DNA of 56,284 bases. Origin: Ruminococcus sp. Its GTDB lineage: Bacteria > Bacillota > Clostridia > Oscillospirales > Ruminococcaceae. The DNA lies in NCBI GenBank assembly GCA_017542125.1, contig JAFXXU010000080.1, positions 1 to 56,284 of the forward strand. The letters are read 5' to 3'. The position numbers and the translations under genes were made by a program. The notes below the pieces were generated by a model that was not told the DNA's origin, searched no databases, and was given only the letters and a program-made list of their open reading frames with translations. Numbering within the stretch: the stretch's first letter is position 1; the number at the start of each line of letters is the position of its first letter. This document shows positions 5,699 through 14,500 of this stretch, piece after piece.

Positions 5699-8215
5699 TT
5701 ACCTCCTATTATTCTTGATAAGGTCTTCCAGCTTCCGAATTTTAAGAAGCAGAATAGCGATAAATTCTTCGTAGCGCAGCGCGTATTCGTCTCCGTCACC
5801 GTTGACATCGACAAACGCTGCGACTTCCTGGGTAGTAAGACCCGCCTTTGTGAGCGCTTCAAGCACATTCTGCGCGATGAAACCCGTGTGCGTTCTCTTA
5901 CTGCCACCTTCGGTGTAGCAAAATTTTACGGGGTCCATATCATCGAGCATTTTGATGTATCTATCATCAATAGGCTCGATGTTTGTTTTCAAGCGGGCGT
6001 CAGATGTGGTCGCTACCGGAGAGCCGTTAGCATAGATCGCGCTTCCGACCAGCCGTAAAGGTATGGTATCAACGCCACAGTATATAGACGAGCTGTAATA
6101 TCTGAATGCGATCTTACTGTTGCAGGTGATACCGTAGGAATTTGCCAGCGCAAGATATGATCCTGAAAGCGTTATGCCGCCAGATGCCGTAACAGACCCG
6201 CCTAAAGATGTGGTGCCGTAGATGTGAGTACTGCCCCCAGAACGACCTACGTTGACAGTTGAGGTATTACTGTTGGTTCCGACATTGATTGTTGACCCAT
6301 TGACGTAGGTTGACCTGCCGCCGGAGCCAAAGTTGATCGCGTTATTCGTTGAATCGTGTTGTACCATAACATAGTAGCAATTATCATCGGTATCAACACT
6401 TCCCAGGCATTCGTCATTCCTCAGTAAGATCTTACAATGCGCGTCGATCTGCGAGCCAGTGAGGCAGAGACGGGAGCTCGAAAGGCCGAGCCAAAGTCCT
6501 GTGTGCTCTGCTCCGGCGCTTTGGGTGTAATACCGCAGTCCTATGTTTCCGCCCCACGCTAAGCCTAAGTTGTTATTAAAATTGACATTGGATTTGAAAC
6601 GATCATCGAACTTGACCGTGCCGACAAAATGATGTCTGCATCCCTCCGCCGTTGCCGCGTCCTGGATGTTGCAACGGTAATAAGTGTATATGCCATCATC
6701 GAAAGCAGCTCCGATCGCGACTCCATCGTAGTTGCCCGATCCGAGAATGGCGAGTTGACAGATGTTATTACTGAAAACAGGCATCATATATGACACACGT
6801 TTGTTATCATAGAAAGTTTCTATCTCGCCACCCGTGATCCGGGTGAAGTAGCGGCTATCCCCTGATGTAGATTTGAACGTACCCGTTATGGTGGCGTTGT
6901 TCAGGGTCGCGCTTGTCGCCGTAAGTACTCCGGAAGATGTAATACTGAAATTAGCCGCATCTATAGCTCCGGTAGATAGATTGATCTTGGTTCCTGCTGA
7001 TCCAGACGCATAGTTTGTTGATTTTATTGTGCCGCCTGTAAAAGTTGCATTCGACAGCGTGACTGTTCCTGACGAGGATACTGAGAAGTTCTTGGAGCTG
7101 ATTGATCCGTTTGAGAGATCGATCTTTGTGCCAGCTGTGACGGATCCTCCCGAGGTAGCATAGTTCGAGGATTGAATCGTGCCGCCTGTGAGGGTCAATT
7201 TGGATGCAGTTACTGTACCGTTAGCGGTAAGCGTGAAATATGTGCTGCTTATTGTGAAACGGTTTGCGGTCATCGATATCGTTCCGCTGGACTGATTGAT
7301 CTCGGAAACGAGGCCGGCTTTAGTCACCCTCAGTGCGATCTGATCTGCTTGCTGAGTTATCGTGGATTCTGCCGTTGTGAGCCTGGTGTTAATGCCGTTG
7401 ACCGTGCTGATCGTCGCATAGGTGCTGGAGACATTGGACTGAATACCTTGTGCTGTCTGCGTGATAGAGCTCGTGTATTCCTGCGTGATCTGCTGATAGA
7501 ATTCGCCGTCCACATATGTCGCAAGGTTGGTCGTGGCTGTCACAGCCGCTGTTATGCGATCGGAAAGCAGCGTTAAGTCCGTGGAATGCTGAGTTGTCGT
7601 AACGTACCCCGCCAGCTTTGTATCCGTAGCGGCATTCGCCGTATTGATCGCATCAGTCTTGGCCGTGTTAGCCTGATCTGTTGCGTAATTCTTGGTCTCG
7701 ACGACTTTTTCCGCTATCGACAGACTGATTGAAGTCTGGAGCTGCTCGATCTGCGAGGATACCTCTCTTGATGTCGCATAGCTCACAAGCTGACCGTCAA
7801 CATAAGCCCTTGAGGTGTTGATAGCGTTATTCTCGGCAGCATCTATCCTGTTCTCCGTGTCTTCCGGAGCCTGCCGGTAGTCAGATGCCTTTGTGGATCG
7901 CTCAAGCATCGGGTGCCAGATATAGTACGTTCCTGCCGGAAGATGCAGCTCACAGGTTCCTGCCGATGATACGACAGCTGTGTGCTTGATCTCCTTCCAG
8001 GCGGTTGTTGCAGCTATGGAATACAGCGTATCTCCGATATAGCAGAGCACTGTTCTGCTGCCGCTCGCCTTGATCCATAGCCGCAGGGTGTAGCTGTCCG
8101 CCGCCGTGATGTCCGCCAGCTTGAAGTAGCTCGCATCAGTTACGGTGAGCCGGGACATTACGTCCGACTCGCCGTTAGGATTAGCCCCGGTATAGCGGCT
8201 CACCGTATTTGCCAT
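5699..8215 (-). CDS. Tail fibre with C-terminal S74 intramolecular chaperone
   Basis: 838 aa. Residues 1-105 look like the last part of a carbohydrate-binding beta-sandwich (ending WHPMLERSTKASDYRQAPED). Then a coiled coil (about 108-300), a serine/threonine/glycine-rich beta-repeat shaft (TGGTIQSSNYATSGG, TGGTIKSTNYASGSA) and a C-terminal S74 chaperone that trims itself after trimerisation (TSDARLKTNIEPI about residues 738-750, then GFIAQNVLEAL). It is likely a receptor-binding fibre. Its ATG overlaps the stop of the 8215-8454 gene. The absent first half of the sugar-binding domain seems to sit at the end of the 11565-14924 protein. Confidence 0.88.
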   Translation of the reverse strand: MANTVSRYTGANPNGESDVMSRLTVTDASYFKLADITAADSYTLRLWIKASGSRTVLCYIGDTLYSIAATTAWKEIKHTAVVSSAGTCELHLPAGTYYIWHPMLERSTKASDYRQAPEDTENRIDAAENNAINTSRAYVDGQLVSYATSREVSSQIEQLQTSISLSIAEKVVETKNYATDQANTAKTDAINTANAATDTKLAGYVTTTQHSTDLTLLSDRITAAVTATTNLATYVDGEFYQQITQEYTSSITQTAQGIQSNVSSTYATISTVNGINTRLTTAESTITQQADQIALRVTKAGLVSEINQSSGTISMTANRFTISSTYFTLTANGTVTASKLTLTGGTIQSSNYATSGGSVTAGTKIDLSNGSISSKNFSVSSSGTVTLSNATFTGGTIKSTNYASGSAGTKINLSTGAIDAANFSITSSGVLTATSATLNNATITGTFKSTSGDSRYFTRITGGEIETFYDNKRVSYMMPVFSNNICQLAILGSGNYDGVAIGAAFDDGIYTYYRCNIQDAATAEGCRHHFVGTVKFDDRFKSNVNFNNNLGLAWGGNIGLRYYTQSAGAEHTGLWLGLSSSRLCLTGSQIDAHCKILLRNDECLGSVDTDDNCYYVMVQHDSTNNAINFGSGGRSTYVNGSTINVGTNSNTSTVNVGRSGGSTHIYGTTSLGGSVTASGGITLSGSYLALANSYGITCNSKIAFRYYSSSIYCGVDTIPLRLVGSAIYANGSPVATTSDARLKTNIEPIDDRYIKMLDDMDPVKFCYTEGGSKRTHTGFIAQNVLEALTKAGLTTQEVAAFVDVNGDGDEYALRYEEFIAILLLKIRKLEDLIKNNRR

Positions 8216-8454
8216 TACTCATTCCCTCCTTCATCGGGAAGCGCATCAAGCTCCGCCTGGAGCTCGTTGATGCGGTCGCGTACTGCCTGACGCTGTGCGT
8301 GCAGTGCATTGATGTCATAGGGAGCAGGCTCACCGATTGCCTGGTATTCCATATACTTAGCGATCTTCCAGTCACCTATGGGAGATACCGTGCTGGTCAG
8401 CTCGCATTCAAGATTACGGATTTCCTGCTCGATTGCTTCGCGCCTTTCGTCCAT
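8215..8454 (-). CDS. Small coiled-coil tail-region protein
   Basis: 79 aa, two helices flanking a conserved-looking middle (SPIGDWKIAKYMEYQAIGEP). Proteins with this IGDxKI-YE-G-PYD pattern are common between fibre genes of clostridial phages, and I believe they act in fibre assembly or attachment, but no activity is known. It overlaps the reverse-transcriptase gene by 58 bp and the fibre gene by one base. Confidence 0.65.
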   Translation of the reverse strand: MDERREAIEQEIRNLECELTSTVSPIGDWKIAKYMEYQAIGEPAPYDINALHAQRQAVRDRINELQAELDALPDEGGNE

Positions 8455-9605
8455 TTTGTTTCACCTCCAAATAAACTGTAGTAGAGTCTATCCATTTTGA
8501 TTATTTCATAGCGGGAGTCAAACTTGATGTAAGTTCCCCGCCATGAGCTGTAGCATTGTTCGACCTGTGCGCTGGTCATTCTGCCTTCCTCGATAAGGTG
8601 TTTGAATCTCCTTAGTTTCCTGCGCTCGCGGTTGAACGTGCTTTTGCACACCCGCTTGATGATCTTGCCGTTTGGGCGCATTATATAGATGATCTTCAGG
8701 AAGACAAACTCCTCTGTGAGTCGGCTTGTTCGTAATTTCTTGTAATTGAGGTAAAGCCCGAGCTCGCTGCACTTAGCAGCTATTGCGATGGTAATCGTGT
8801 CGAGCTCCTCGACGGTATGGGCGATAACGTAAAAATCATCCATATATCTGCCGTACCATTTAACCCCGAGAACGGTTTTAACAAGATTATCGATCCCGGA
8901 GGGATAGAAAACACCTGTAACCTGTGAAACCTGATTACCTATGCCTGATGATTTCCGCATAAATTTCTGCTTTGTCAGCAGCTTTTTGTCGATCTTGAAA
9001 TACTCCAGGGAGTTGAACACATCATCCATACAATGCGCGTATTCTTCATCGCTCATATAGGAAACGTCCACCTCGAAAGTCCGGAATACTTTATCAAGAA
9101 GCCTGTTCTCCGCGCCGGTAAGGAGCGGTGCATACTGCTCAAGCGCCTGCTGATGCGGAATGTTATCGAAGAATTTCGACAGATCAAAGAATCTGATGTA
9201 CCCGTCGGTACCGAATTTTCTGTAATAGTCATTCAGATCATAGCTTAGGTGACGTCTGGCGAATTCGGTCCCTTTGCCCTTGATACTTGCTCCGTTGTTG
9301 TGGATCAGCTTTGGCTTCACTACCGGGAGCAGAGAATTATTGCTAAAGCTGTTCAGCACAACTCTGTCATCGATATGCAGCGATTTTATAACGCGGTCGT
9401 GTCCTCGTTCCCGAAGACGAAATACACAGGGCGGCTTGAAGCTGTAGGTTTCATTGCGCAAGCCATTTTGTGATTCCCTTACGCGCCGAAGCAGGTTGAT
9501 CCCGTAGCTCTGCACTGATTCTTTCCAATCTGTGCCTTTGCTTGTATCAAAATATCCTTTGATCAATGAATTGGCATTACAAGTATTTTCTAATTCTGAT
9601 GTCAT
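8397..9605 (-). CDS. Diversity-generating retroelement reverse transcriptase
   Basis: 402 aa reverse transcriptase that copies the TR RNA with errors at adenines. Palm motifs are present: FFDLSKFFDNI with catalytic D141, the retroelement-specific GIGNQVSQ at 221-228 (group II introns and retrons differ here), and YMDDF at 254-258 with the two catalytic aspartates. A basic C-terminal part (RKLRRFKHLIEEGR) acts as thumb. No maturase or endonuclease domain. It follows TR by 158 bp and is last in the cassette, as in the BPP-1 phage system. Its end overlaps the following gene by 58 bp. Confidence 0.95.
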   Translation of the reverse strand: MTSELENTCNANSLIKGYFDTSKGTDWKESVQSYGINLLRRVRESQNGLRNETYSFKPPCVFRLRERGHDRVIKSLHIDDRVVLNSFSNNSLLPVVKPKLIHNNGASIKGKGTEFARRHLSYDLNDYYRKFGTDGYIRFFDLSKFFDNIPHQQALEQYAPLLTGAENRLLDKVFRTFEVDVSYMSDEEYAHCMDDVFNSLEYFKIDKKLLTKQKFMRKSSGIGNQVSQVTGVFYPSGIDNLVKTVLGVKWYGRYMDDFYVIAHTVEELDTITIAIAAKCSELGLYLNYKKLRTSRLTEEFVFLKIIYIMRPNGKIIKRVCKSTFNRERRKLRRFKHLIEEGRMTSAQVEQCYSSWRGTYIKFDSRYEIIKMDRLYYSLFGGETKWTKGAKQSSRKSVILNAS

Positions 9606-9763
9606 AAATGAGGTTATACCCCCGATGAAAGTGCTTATAGCGGACTTCGGACGTATCCGGCCGCGTCACCCTCGTTTCATTTCCCCTCTAACGGGTCAGG
9701 TCAAGTCTCCTTACTTTGTATTCGGACAGCACGTAGCTTATATTTCACCGAATACCCGGTAAT
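9606..9763 (-). other. TR-to-RT spacer of the retroelement
   Basis: 158 noncoding bases between TR and the RT start. In the BPP-1 system a spacer of similar size downstream of TR is part of the template RNA and is needed for priming cDNA synthesis, so this stretch probably folds with TR and binds the RT-Avd complex. It contains several short inverted G/C blocks but no hairpin I would name. Confidence 0.6.
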
Positions 9764-9874
9764 CGGGCGCACGTAGTTCGCGTTGCCGGCGTTGTTGTAG
9801 TTCGCATTGCCGTTGTTGTTGACATTCGCGAAATTCGTCGAAGATACAACAGATGAGAGCCAGTAGTTGGCGCG
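9764..9874 (-). repeat. DGR template repeat (TR)
   Basis: 111 bp aligned without gaps to VR (10535-10645). 15 mismatches, all at coding-strand adenines of TR (30 adenines in total, 81 other positions unchanged). In the VR frame TR would read mostly AAC asparagine codons (VNNNGNANYNNAGNANY), the design that gives the widest amino-acid choice when adenine is randomised. A TATAAT (9909-9904) about 30 bp ahead could be its own -10 element. Confidence 0.96.
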
Positions 9875-9903
9875 ACAAAAACATTTGTACAGACTTAACC
9901 CAT

Positions 9904-9909
9904 ATTATA
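9904..9909 (-). promoter_or_regulatory. Possible -10 element for TR RNA
   Basis: TATAAT on the leftward strand in the 43-bp gap between the Avd-like gene and TR; start of transcription would fall about 20 bases before TR. No good -35 hexamer is visible at 17 bp, so TR RNA may instead come from the operon transcript. Confidence 0.35.
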
Positions 9910-9917
9910 ACGTAAGC

Positions 9918-10466
9918 TTATGATTCGGCTTCCTTCTCCCGAATTGCTTTCAAAATCTTGTTTTCGGATTTCTTCCAGTTCTTCAGAAGCTCAATCTCCT
10001 CCTGGATCATATCAACGTATTCCATGTACTTCTCAGCATCGACCGGAAGCTGACGGATTACACACTGCATCGTTTGAAGCAGCATCTCACAGTTGGAGAT
10101 CGCAAGCCATTGATAGTGCCGCCTGTCGAAGAACTCCCTCTCCGAGTTGGCGAAAATAGAATAAGCGGTTGTGATGTTCGCGATAAGATCTTCCAGTATC
10201 TTCATGATACGGGTACGGTAGTGATCTATCAGCCAGTACGGATATGCAGTTTCGACATTTAGGTGATATACCTCGCAGAGCTTGTTGAACAGGCTCTTGT
10301 CGAGCTCGTTCATCTTTGCTTTGTGTGTAAACACATTGAGATCCTTGCAGATAGTCTTTAAGCCGAAATCGCGTATGAGAAGTCCGACAATTTTATCATC
10401 GAGCTTGAGGGCGTAGTCATAGTACTTCTTTTTGGATATCCCTCTTTCAGATAACGGTACTGACAT
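9918..10466 (-). CDS. DGR accessory protein (Avd-like)
   Basis: 182 aa, all-helical, with many aromatic and basic residues (ISKKKYYDYALKLDDKIV; NWKKSENKILKAIREKE). Place, length and helix content fit the accessory variability determinant that forms a pentameric helical barrel and escorts the template RNA to the reverse transcriptase. Typical Avd is about 125 aa; this one has an extra N-terminal 50 residues. Located between the target gene and TR, exactly as avd in BPP-1. Assignment rests mainly on context. Confidence 0.75.
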   Translation of the reverse strand: MSVPLSERGISKKKYYDYALKLDDKIVGLLIRDFGLKTICKDLNVFTHKAKMNELDKSLFNKLCEVYHLNVETAYPYWLIDHYRTRIMKILEDLIANITTAYSIFANSEREFFDRRHYQWLAISNCEMLLQTMQCVIRQLPVDAEKYMEYVDMIQEEIELLKNWKKSENKILKAIREKEAES

Positions 10467-10495
10467 AGTTTACCACTTCCTTGAACCTTATGTAC

Positions 10496-10516
10496 GCCGC
10501 GCCACAAGGGCGCGGC
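10496..10516 (-). other. Perfect 8-bp hairpin/cruciform just after VR
   Basis: GCCGCGCC-N5-GGCGCGGC directly abuts the target gene stop codon and lies 18 bp beyond the end of the VR homology. No U tract follows, so it is unlikely to be a terminator. In BPP-1 a hairpin of 8-bp stem just downstream of VR is needed for efficient retrohoming, and this matches in stem length and place. Confidence 0.75.
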
Positions 10517-11551
10517 TTAGCCGAACACAATCAGCGGGCGCACGTAGTGCGCGTAGCCGGCGTAGCGGCAGTACGCATAGCCGTGGTCGATGACATACGC
10601 GAAATACGCCGAAGATACAACAGACGAGAGCCAGTAGTTGGCGCGTTCATACTGAACCGGCGAGATGAAGCGGAATACCGCGAGCTGTCTGTTCTCACAT
10701 CCATAGTCGTATGCGGAACTCGACCATATCCCAGTACCGTAAACCTGTGCCTCGTTCATCAGACGGATGTTGGTATCTTTCCAATCCCAGGCTGTGGCTG
10801 AGCCATTAAGACCGCCGCCAGCCATTGAAGGTGTCGCCGCAGTCATTTCAGTTGAAAGCCTGTCTCTCCAAGTATGAACATGGTTCTCAAGCGCTGTCGA
10901 GAATGATGCTGCATAGCAAGGAAGAATGGTCTGATGCATCTCGCTGTTGTAATATGCTCCGACTGTGGTGTGTGACGGATTCATGTAGCTTGCAGTTTTC
11001 AGTCTCGTTCTCGGGATCAAGATAACGTGATGATAGTTGACAGCGTTGCTGTCTCCGCAGTTATAGTAGTAGTCAAAATGCGCTATCATCATAGCGACAG
11101 TCTCAGTCACTACCGACATAGTGTAGTATGTCTTGCTGCTGTCGTACTCAGTGTCAGTCGTAGCGGCGTATGTCCAGCTCGGATGTGTTCCGCTTCTTTC
11201 GTAGTATGTTGTGCCCTCTGCGAAAGCACTTCCTGTGAACTTCTGATAGAGGTTTGTGCTCAGTGATACATTTATGTAGTCACCGAGATACAAGTCTGAG
11301 AAGTCCCCGGCGTGGACCTTGGTATAGAGCTGTGCTACCGTGTACTTGCTTGTCAAGTTTGCGCCTCGAAAGATGTTGTTGTGAGACAGTGCAGTTCCGA
11401 GCAGCGGAGTATAGCTGCCTGCCTTCTCGAACACCTTGTCGAAACTCGCTTTGTTGAACGTGCCGTTGTTGTCAATGAACAGGAAGTTGGTTGCGTTGAC
11501 CGTCTGGGCGACGTCCGTTGTGGTGATTTCCTTGGTCGGCGATTCTGCCAT
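10517..11551 (-). CDS. DGR target protein, C-type-lectin-like tail tip
   Basis: 344 aa. The C-terminal 37 residues before the final LIVFG (303-339) are encoded by VR; 13 of them differ from what TR would encode, with Tyr, His, Asp, Arg, Cys and Ile replacing Asn. The ERANYWLSSVVSS lead-in and VRPLIVFG end are typical of the C-lectin fold that displays variable residues on a stable scaffold. The N-terminal part resembles tail-attached proteins. GGGGGA precedes the ATG. It is likely the variable receptor-binding protein of the virion. Confidence 0.9.
   Translation of the reverse strand: MAESPTKEITTTDVAQTVNATNFLFIDNNGTFNKASFDKVFEKAGSYTPLLGTALSHNNIFRGANLTSKYTVAQLYTKVHAGDFSDLYLGDYINVSLSTNLYQKFTGSAFAEGTTYYERSGTHPSWTYAATTDTEYDSSKTYYTMSVVTETVAMMIAHFDYYYNCGDSNAVNYHHVILIPRTRLKTASYMNPSHTTVGAYYNSEMHQTILPCYAASFSTALENHVHTWRDRLSTEMTAATPSMAGGGLNGSATAWDWKDTNIRLMNEAQVYGTGIWSSSAYDYGCENRQLAVFRFISPVQYERANYWLSSVVSSAYFAYVIDHGYAYCRYAGYAHYVRPLIVFG
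10535..10645 (-). repeat. DGR variable repeat (VR)
   Basis: 111-bp recipient copy at the 3' end of the target gene. Relative to TR (offset 771) it differs at 10549, 10555, 10564, 10566, 10567, 10569, 10573, 10579, 10585, 10588, 10590, 10597, 10606, 10609 and 10625, all template adenines. The last 14 bases (10535-10548, G/C-rich) are unchanged and would be the initiation-of-mutagenic-homology end. Confidence 0.96.
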
Positions 11552-11564
11552 TGTCGATTCCCCC

Positions 11565-14500
11565 TTATGAGATTAAGATGTAATTATTCAGCGTCAGCAG
11601 TACACCGTTAGAGGCAAGAGCCCAGGTAAAGAAGTAGTGCGTTTCACCTACAAGGTCAATGCTGTTGAGGATAAGGTTCCTCGCTCCGACCTCGAAGGCT
11701 TCATACTCTGCCTTGGTGGTGTACGTTGCTGCTACCGTCGATGTGATTGATGTTGCGGTCTGATCGATAGCACTGTTCATCTGTTCGGTCGTGCTATACG
11801 CGGTCAGCCGCGTTTCGGTGTATCCTTTAGCGTTATTTTCTGCAAGATTGGCTTTCGCCTGCGCATCTGCCGCCGCTGTGGTTATTGCGGCAGCCTGTGC
11901 GGCATCAGCCTTTGACGTGGCATCAGCTGCCGCCGCATCCCCGACATCATCGGCGTAGTCCTTAGCTGCATTAGCCTTGGCGGTAGCATCAGCCGCCGCC
12001 GCTGTGCCTATGCCGTCAGCATAGGTGATAAGCTCAGTGCGGGTGCTTGTGATCGTCTGATTGATCTGGGAAGCAGTCTGACTGATAGCGCTGTTCATCT
12101 GCGCCGTGGTGCTGTACGATACCAGCACTCTGTCGGTGTAGCTTTCCGCTGCCGCCTGCGCTGCATTGGCTTTCGATGTGGCATCAGCTGCCGCCGCTGT
12201 TCCTATGTCATCAGCATAATCCTCGGCGCTGTCAAGCGTATCACTCGCCGTCTGTACGACTTCAAGCTTGGTGGCATACGCCGCGCTGACGGTCTGAAGG
12301 ATGCCCTCTCTCGATACGCTTATAGCACTGTTCATCTGCGCTGTGGTGCTATAGTTGGTGGAGAGGTTGTTATTTATCGCTTCAACTCCAAGAAGCGCCT
12401 GTGCAGCATCCTGGAGCGCCTTGGAAACCTCACTGTCCTTGATCTGCATCCAGTAGTAATGCGCGAATGCATATCCGCCGGAGGTAAGGATCACTCCGCG
12501 ATCAACTATCGTACCGTTCGACATAAAACGGTAAGAATAGCCGTTCATATCATAGTACATATTGCCGACGTGCCGCTGAAGTTCCTCCTCAGTGATCCAT
12601 TCATTCGCCGGATAATTATCCAGCGTAGGCGGTTCATCACCTGTCCAGAATGCCGAGGCACCGTCTATCTGCTGCTGTAGATTCGCTATGCTCGATCCGA
12701 CGCTGACCTCCAGGGTGTCTATGGTTTGATTGATCGTGCTGTACTGGGTGTTCATCGTCTGGGTAAGGGCGGCCGCAGATGTATCTATATCCTGCTGCCA
12801 TATCTTTGAGCTGATCTGCCCCTGTATTGTGGAGATCGCTGTACCCTGTGACGCGATCGTGCTGCCCTGGGTTCCGACTGTCGTTGTCAGCGCCGTGAAG
12901 GCGACATCGAGAGTTTGGCTTTGTGCATCAAGTCTGATTTTTGAACCGTTGACGGTATGCGAATTGTCATTATTGATAACTGTGAAAAGGCTGTCTATAT
13001 TGAGCTTGGACGCCGCGATGTTCGCGTTATCCATAACCACATCGTCACGGATGATCTTCCGGGAGATACCGGCGTGGGTAAGACCCGCCGCGTCAAAGAG
13101 CAGATTGCCGTTTTCATCCCAAACGTATATGTTATAGTCGTCGCTTGCGTCTTTACCGATCTGCACTCTGACCTGATCACCGTCGGAAACGGTTATCGTA
13201 TCATTCACGATAGAGAGCTTTCCGGAGCTGTCGCCGTAGATGCGGATTCGGTTGGTATAGATGTTGCCTGCAAGCAGCTTATCGACGGAAACGTTCTCGA
13301 TCATTGCATCCTTGATCTGTGCGTTCCCAAGCTGTGCGATGACAGCATTCGCGAATGAGGTCTGAATCGTTGTGCCTGTCGCCGAGCCGAAGATCAGCGT
13401 GTCAATATCAGCGACATCTGCTTCGACTACGCCTATCCGGGCAGTGGCAGCGGTAAGGTCAGTGATTGAGGCCTTTGTCGCTACCAGATTATTGATCCTT
13501 GCATCTTCTGCCGTAAGCCCAGCTATGCTTGCATTAAGGGCTGTGAGATTATCTGTATAGGTAGTGTGAAAGGTGGCAAGATCAGCCGAGAGATTCTGGA
13601 CTGTCGCATTTGTAGCCTGCAAGTCTGTGATCTCGGCTTTGGTGGCGTCCAGATCTTCGATAGATGCTCTCGCCGCCCGGAGCTCTCCCCGAATCTCGAC
13701 ATCCTCGGCTATCAGATTTGTTATCTGAGCATTGGTAGCATCGAGGTTCTCGATGGTTGCATAGGTGATCTCCGCCATATCCGCCCGCAGATAGTCGCTT
13801 TTGATCTGATTGGCTGTATCTTTGAGTCTGTCTATCTGTTTCTGTGTGCTGGTTTCATTGTCGATCTCGTTAGATCCTTTAGCTTCATATTCATCCTCTA
13901 TAGCCTGAAAGCCTGTTATCGTTCTTTCAAGGATATAGGTCGTGACCGTTTCACCGTCAGATACGATTGAGATCGGATCGCCGACTTCCAGCCAGGGACG
14001 ACCCTGAACCGTAGTGTGGTGTGGCGTGTAGCTTATTGTGCTTACTCGATTATATATCGCCTCCGCCACGCTTGCCTTCTGAGCATCGGTCAAACCGTAA
14101 GTCAGGAAGTTGTTACCTATGGACAGTGATCGCATACCTCCGATTTCCGGGTATGTAACGCCCACATCGTCATTGATAGCATACACGATGACCGAATCAT
14201 ACGGTTCTGTCGCCCAGGGCTCATGTGTCGCTCCGGGCTTGTAGTGTGTATCTCCTCCCTCGGTGAAGGTTATAACTGACGCGCCGCCGAGAGCGATATA
14301 AACAAGCTGTCCCTGTCTGTTGATATGCCCGAAGCATCCATTGAGTTCACATATAGCCCTGAGAGCTTCTCTGCCGCGCAGAGAGCCCGACAAGTCCGCC
14401 TTGGTCAGACGTAGGCTATCAAGCGGAAGCGTCTGTCCTGCGGCCTGCTGGACGCCTACAGACGAGCATAACGAATCTCGAAGCTGCTTAACCGTGATTG

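Noticed and set aside
5699-8215. A second VR in the large tail fibre
   Set aside because: I compared the C-terminal and repeat regions with TR and found no comparable match.
8397-9605. Group II intron or retron reverse transcriptase
   Set aside because: No maturase, HNH domain or msr/msd-like structure; the GIGNQVSQ motif and the adjacent TR/VR pair point to a DGR.
10496-10516. Rho-independent terminator for the DGR target gene
   Set aside because: The stem is good but no T run follows on the sense strand, and the Avd, TR and RT parts must be expressed downstream.
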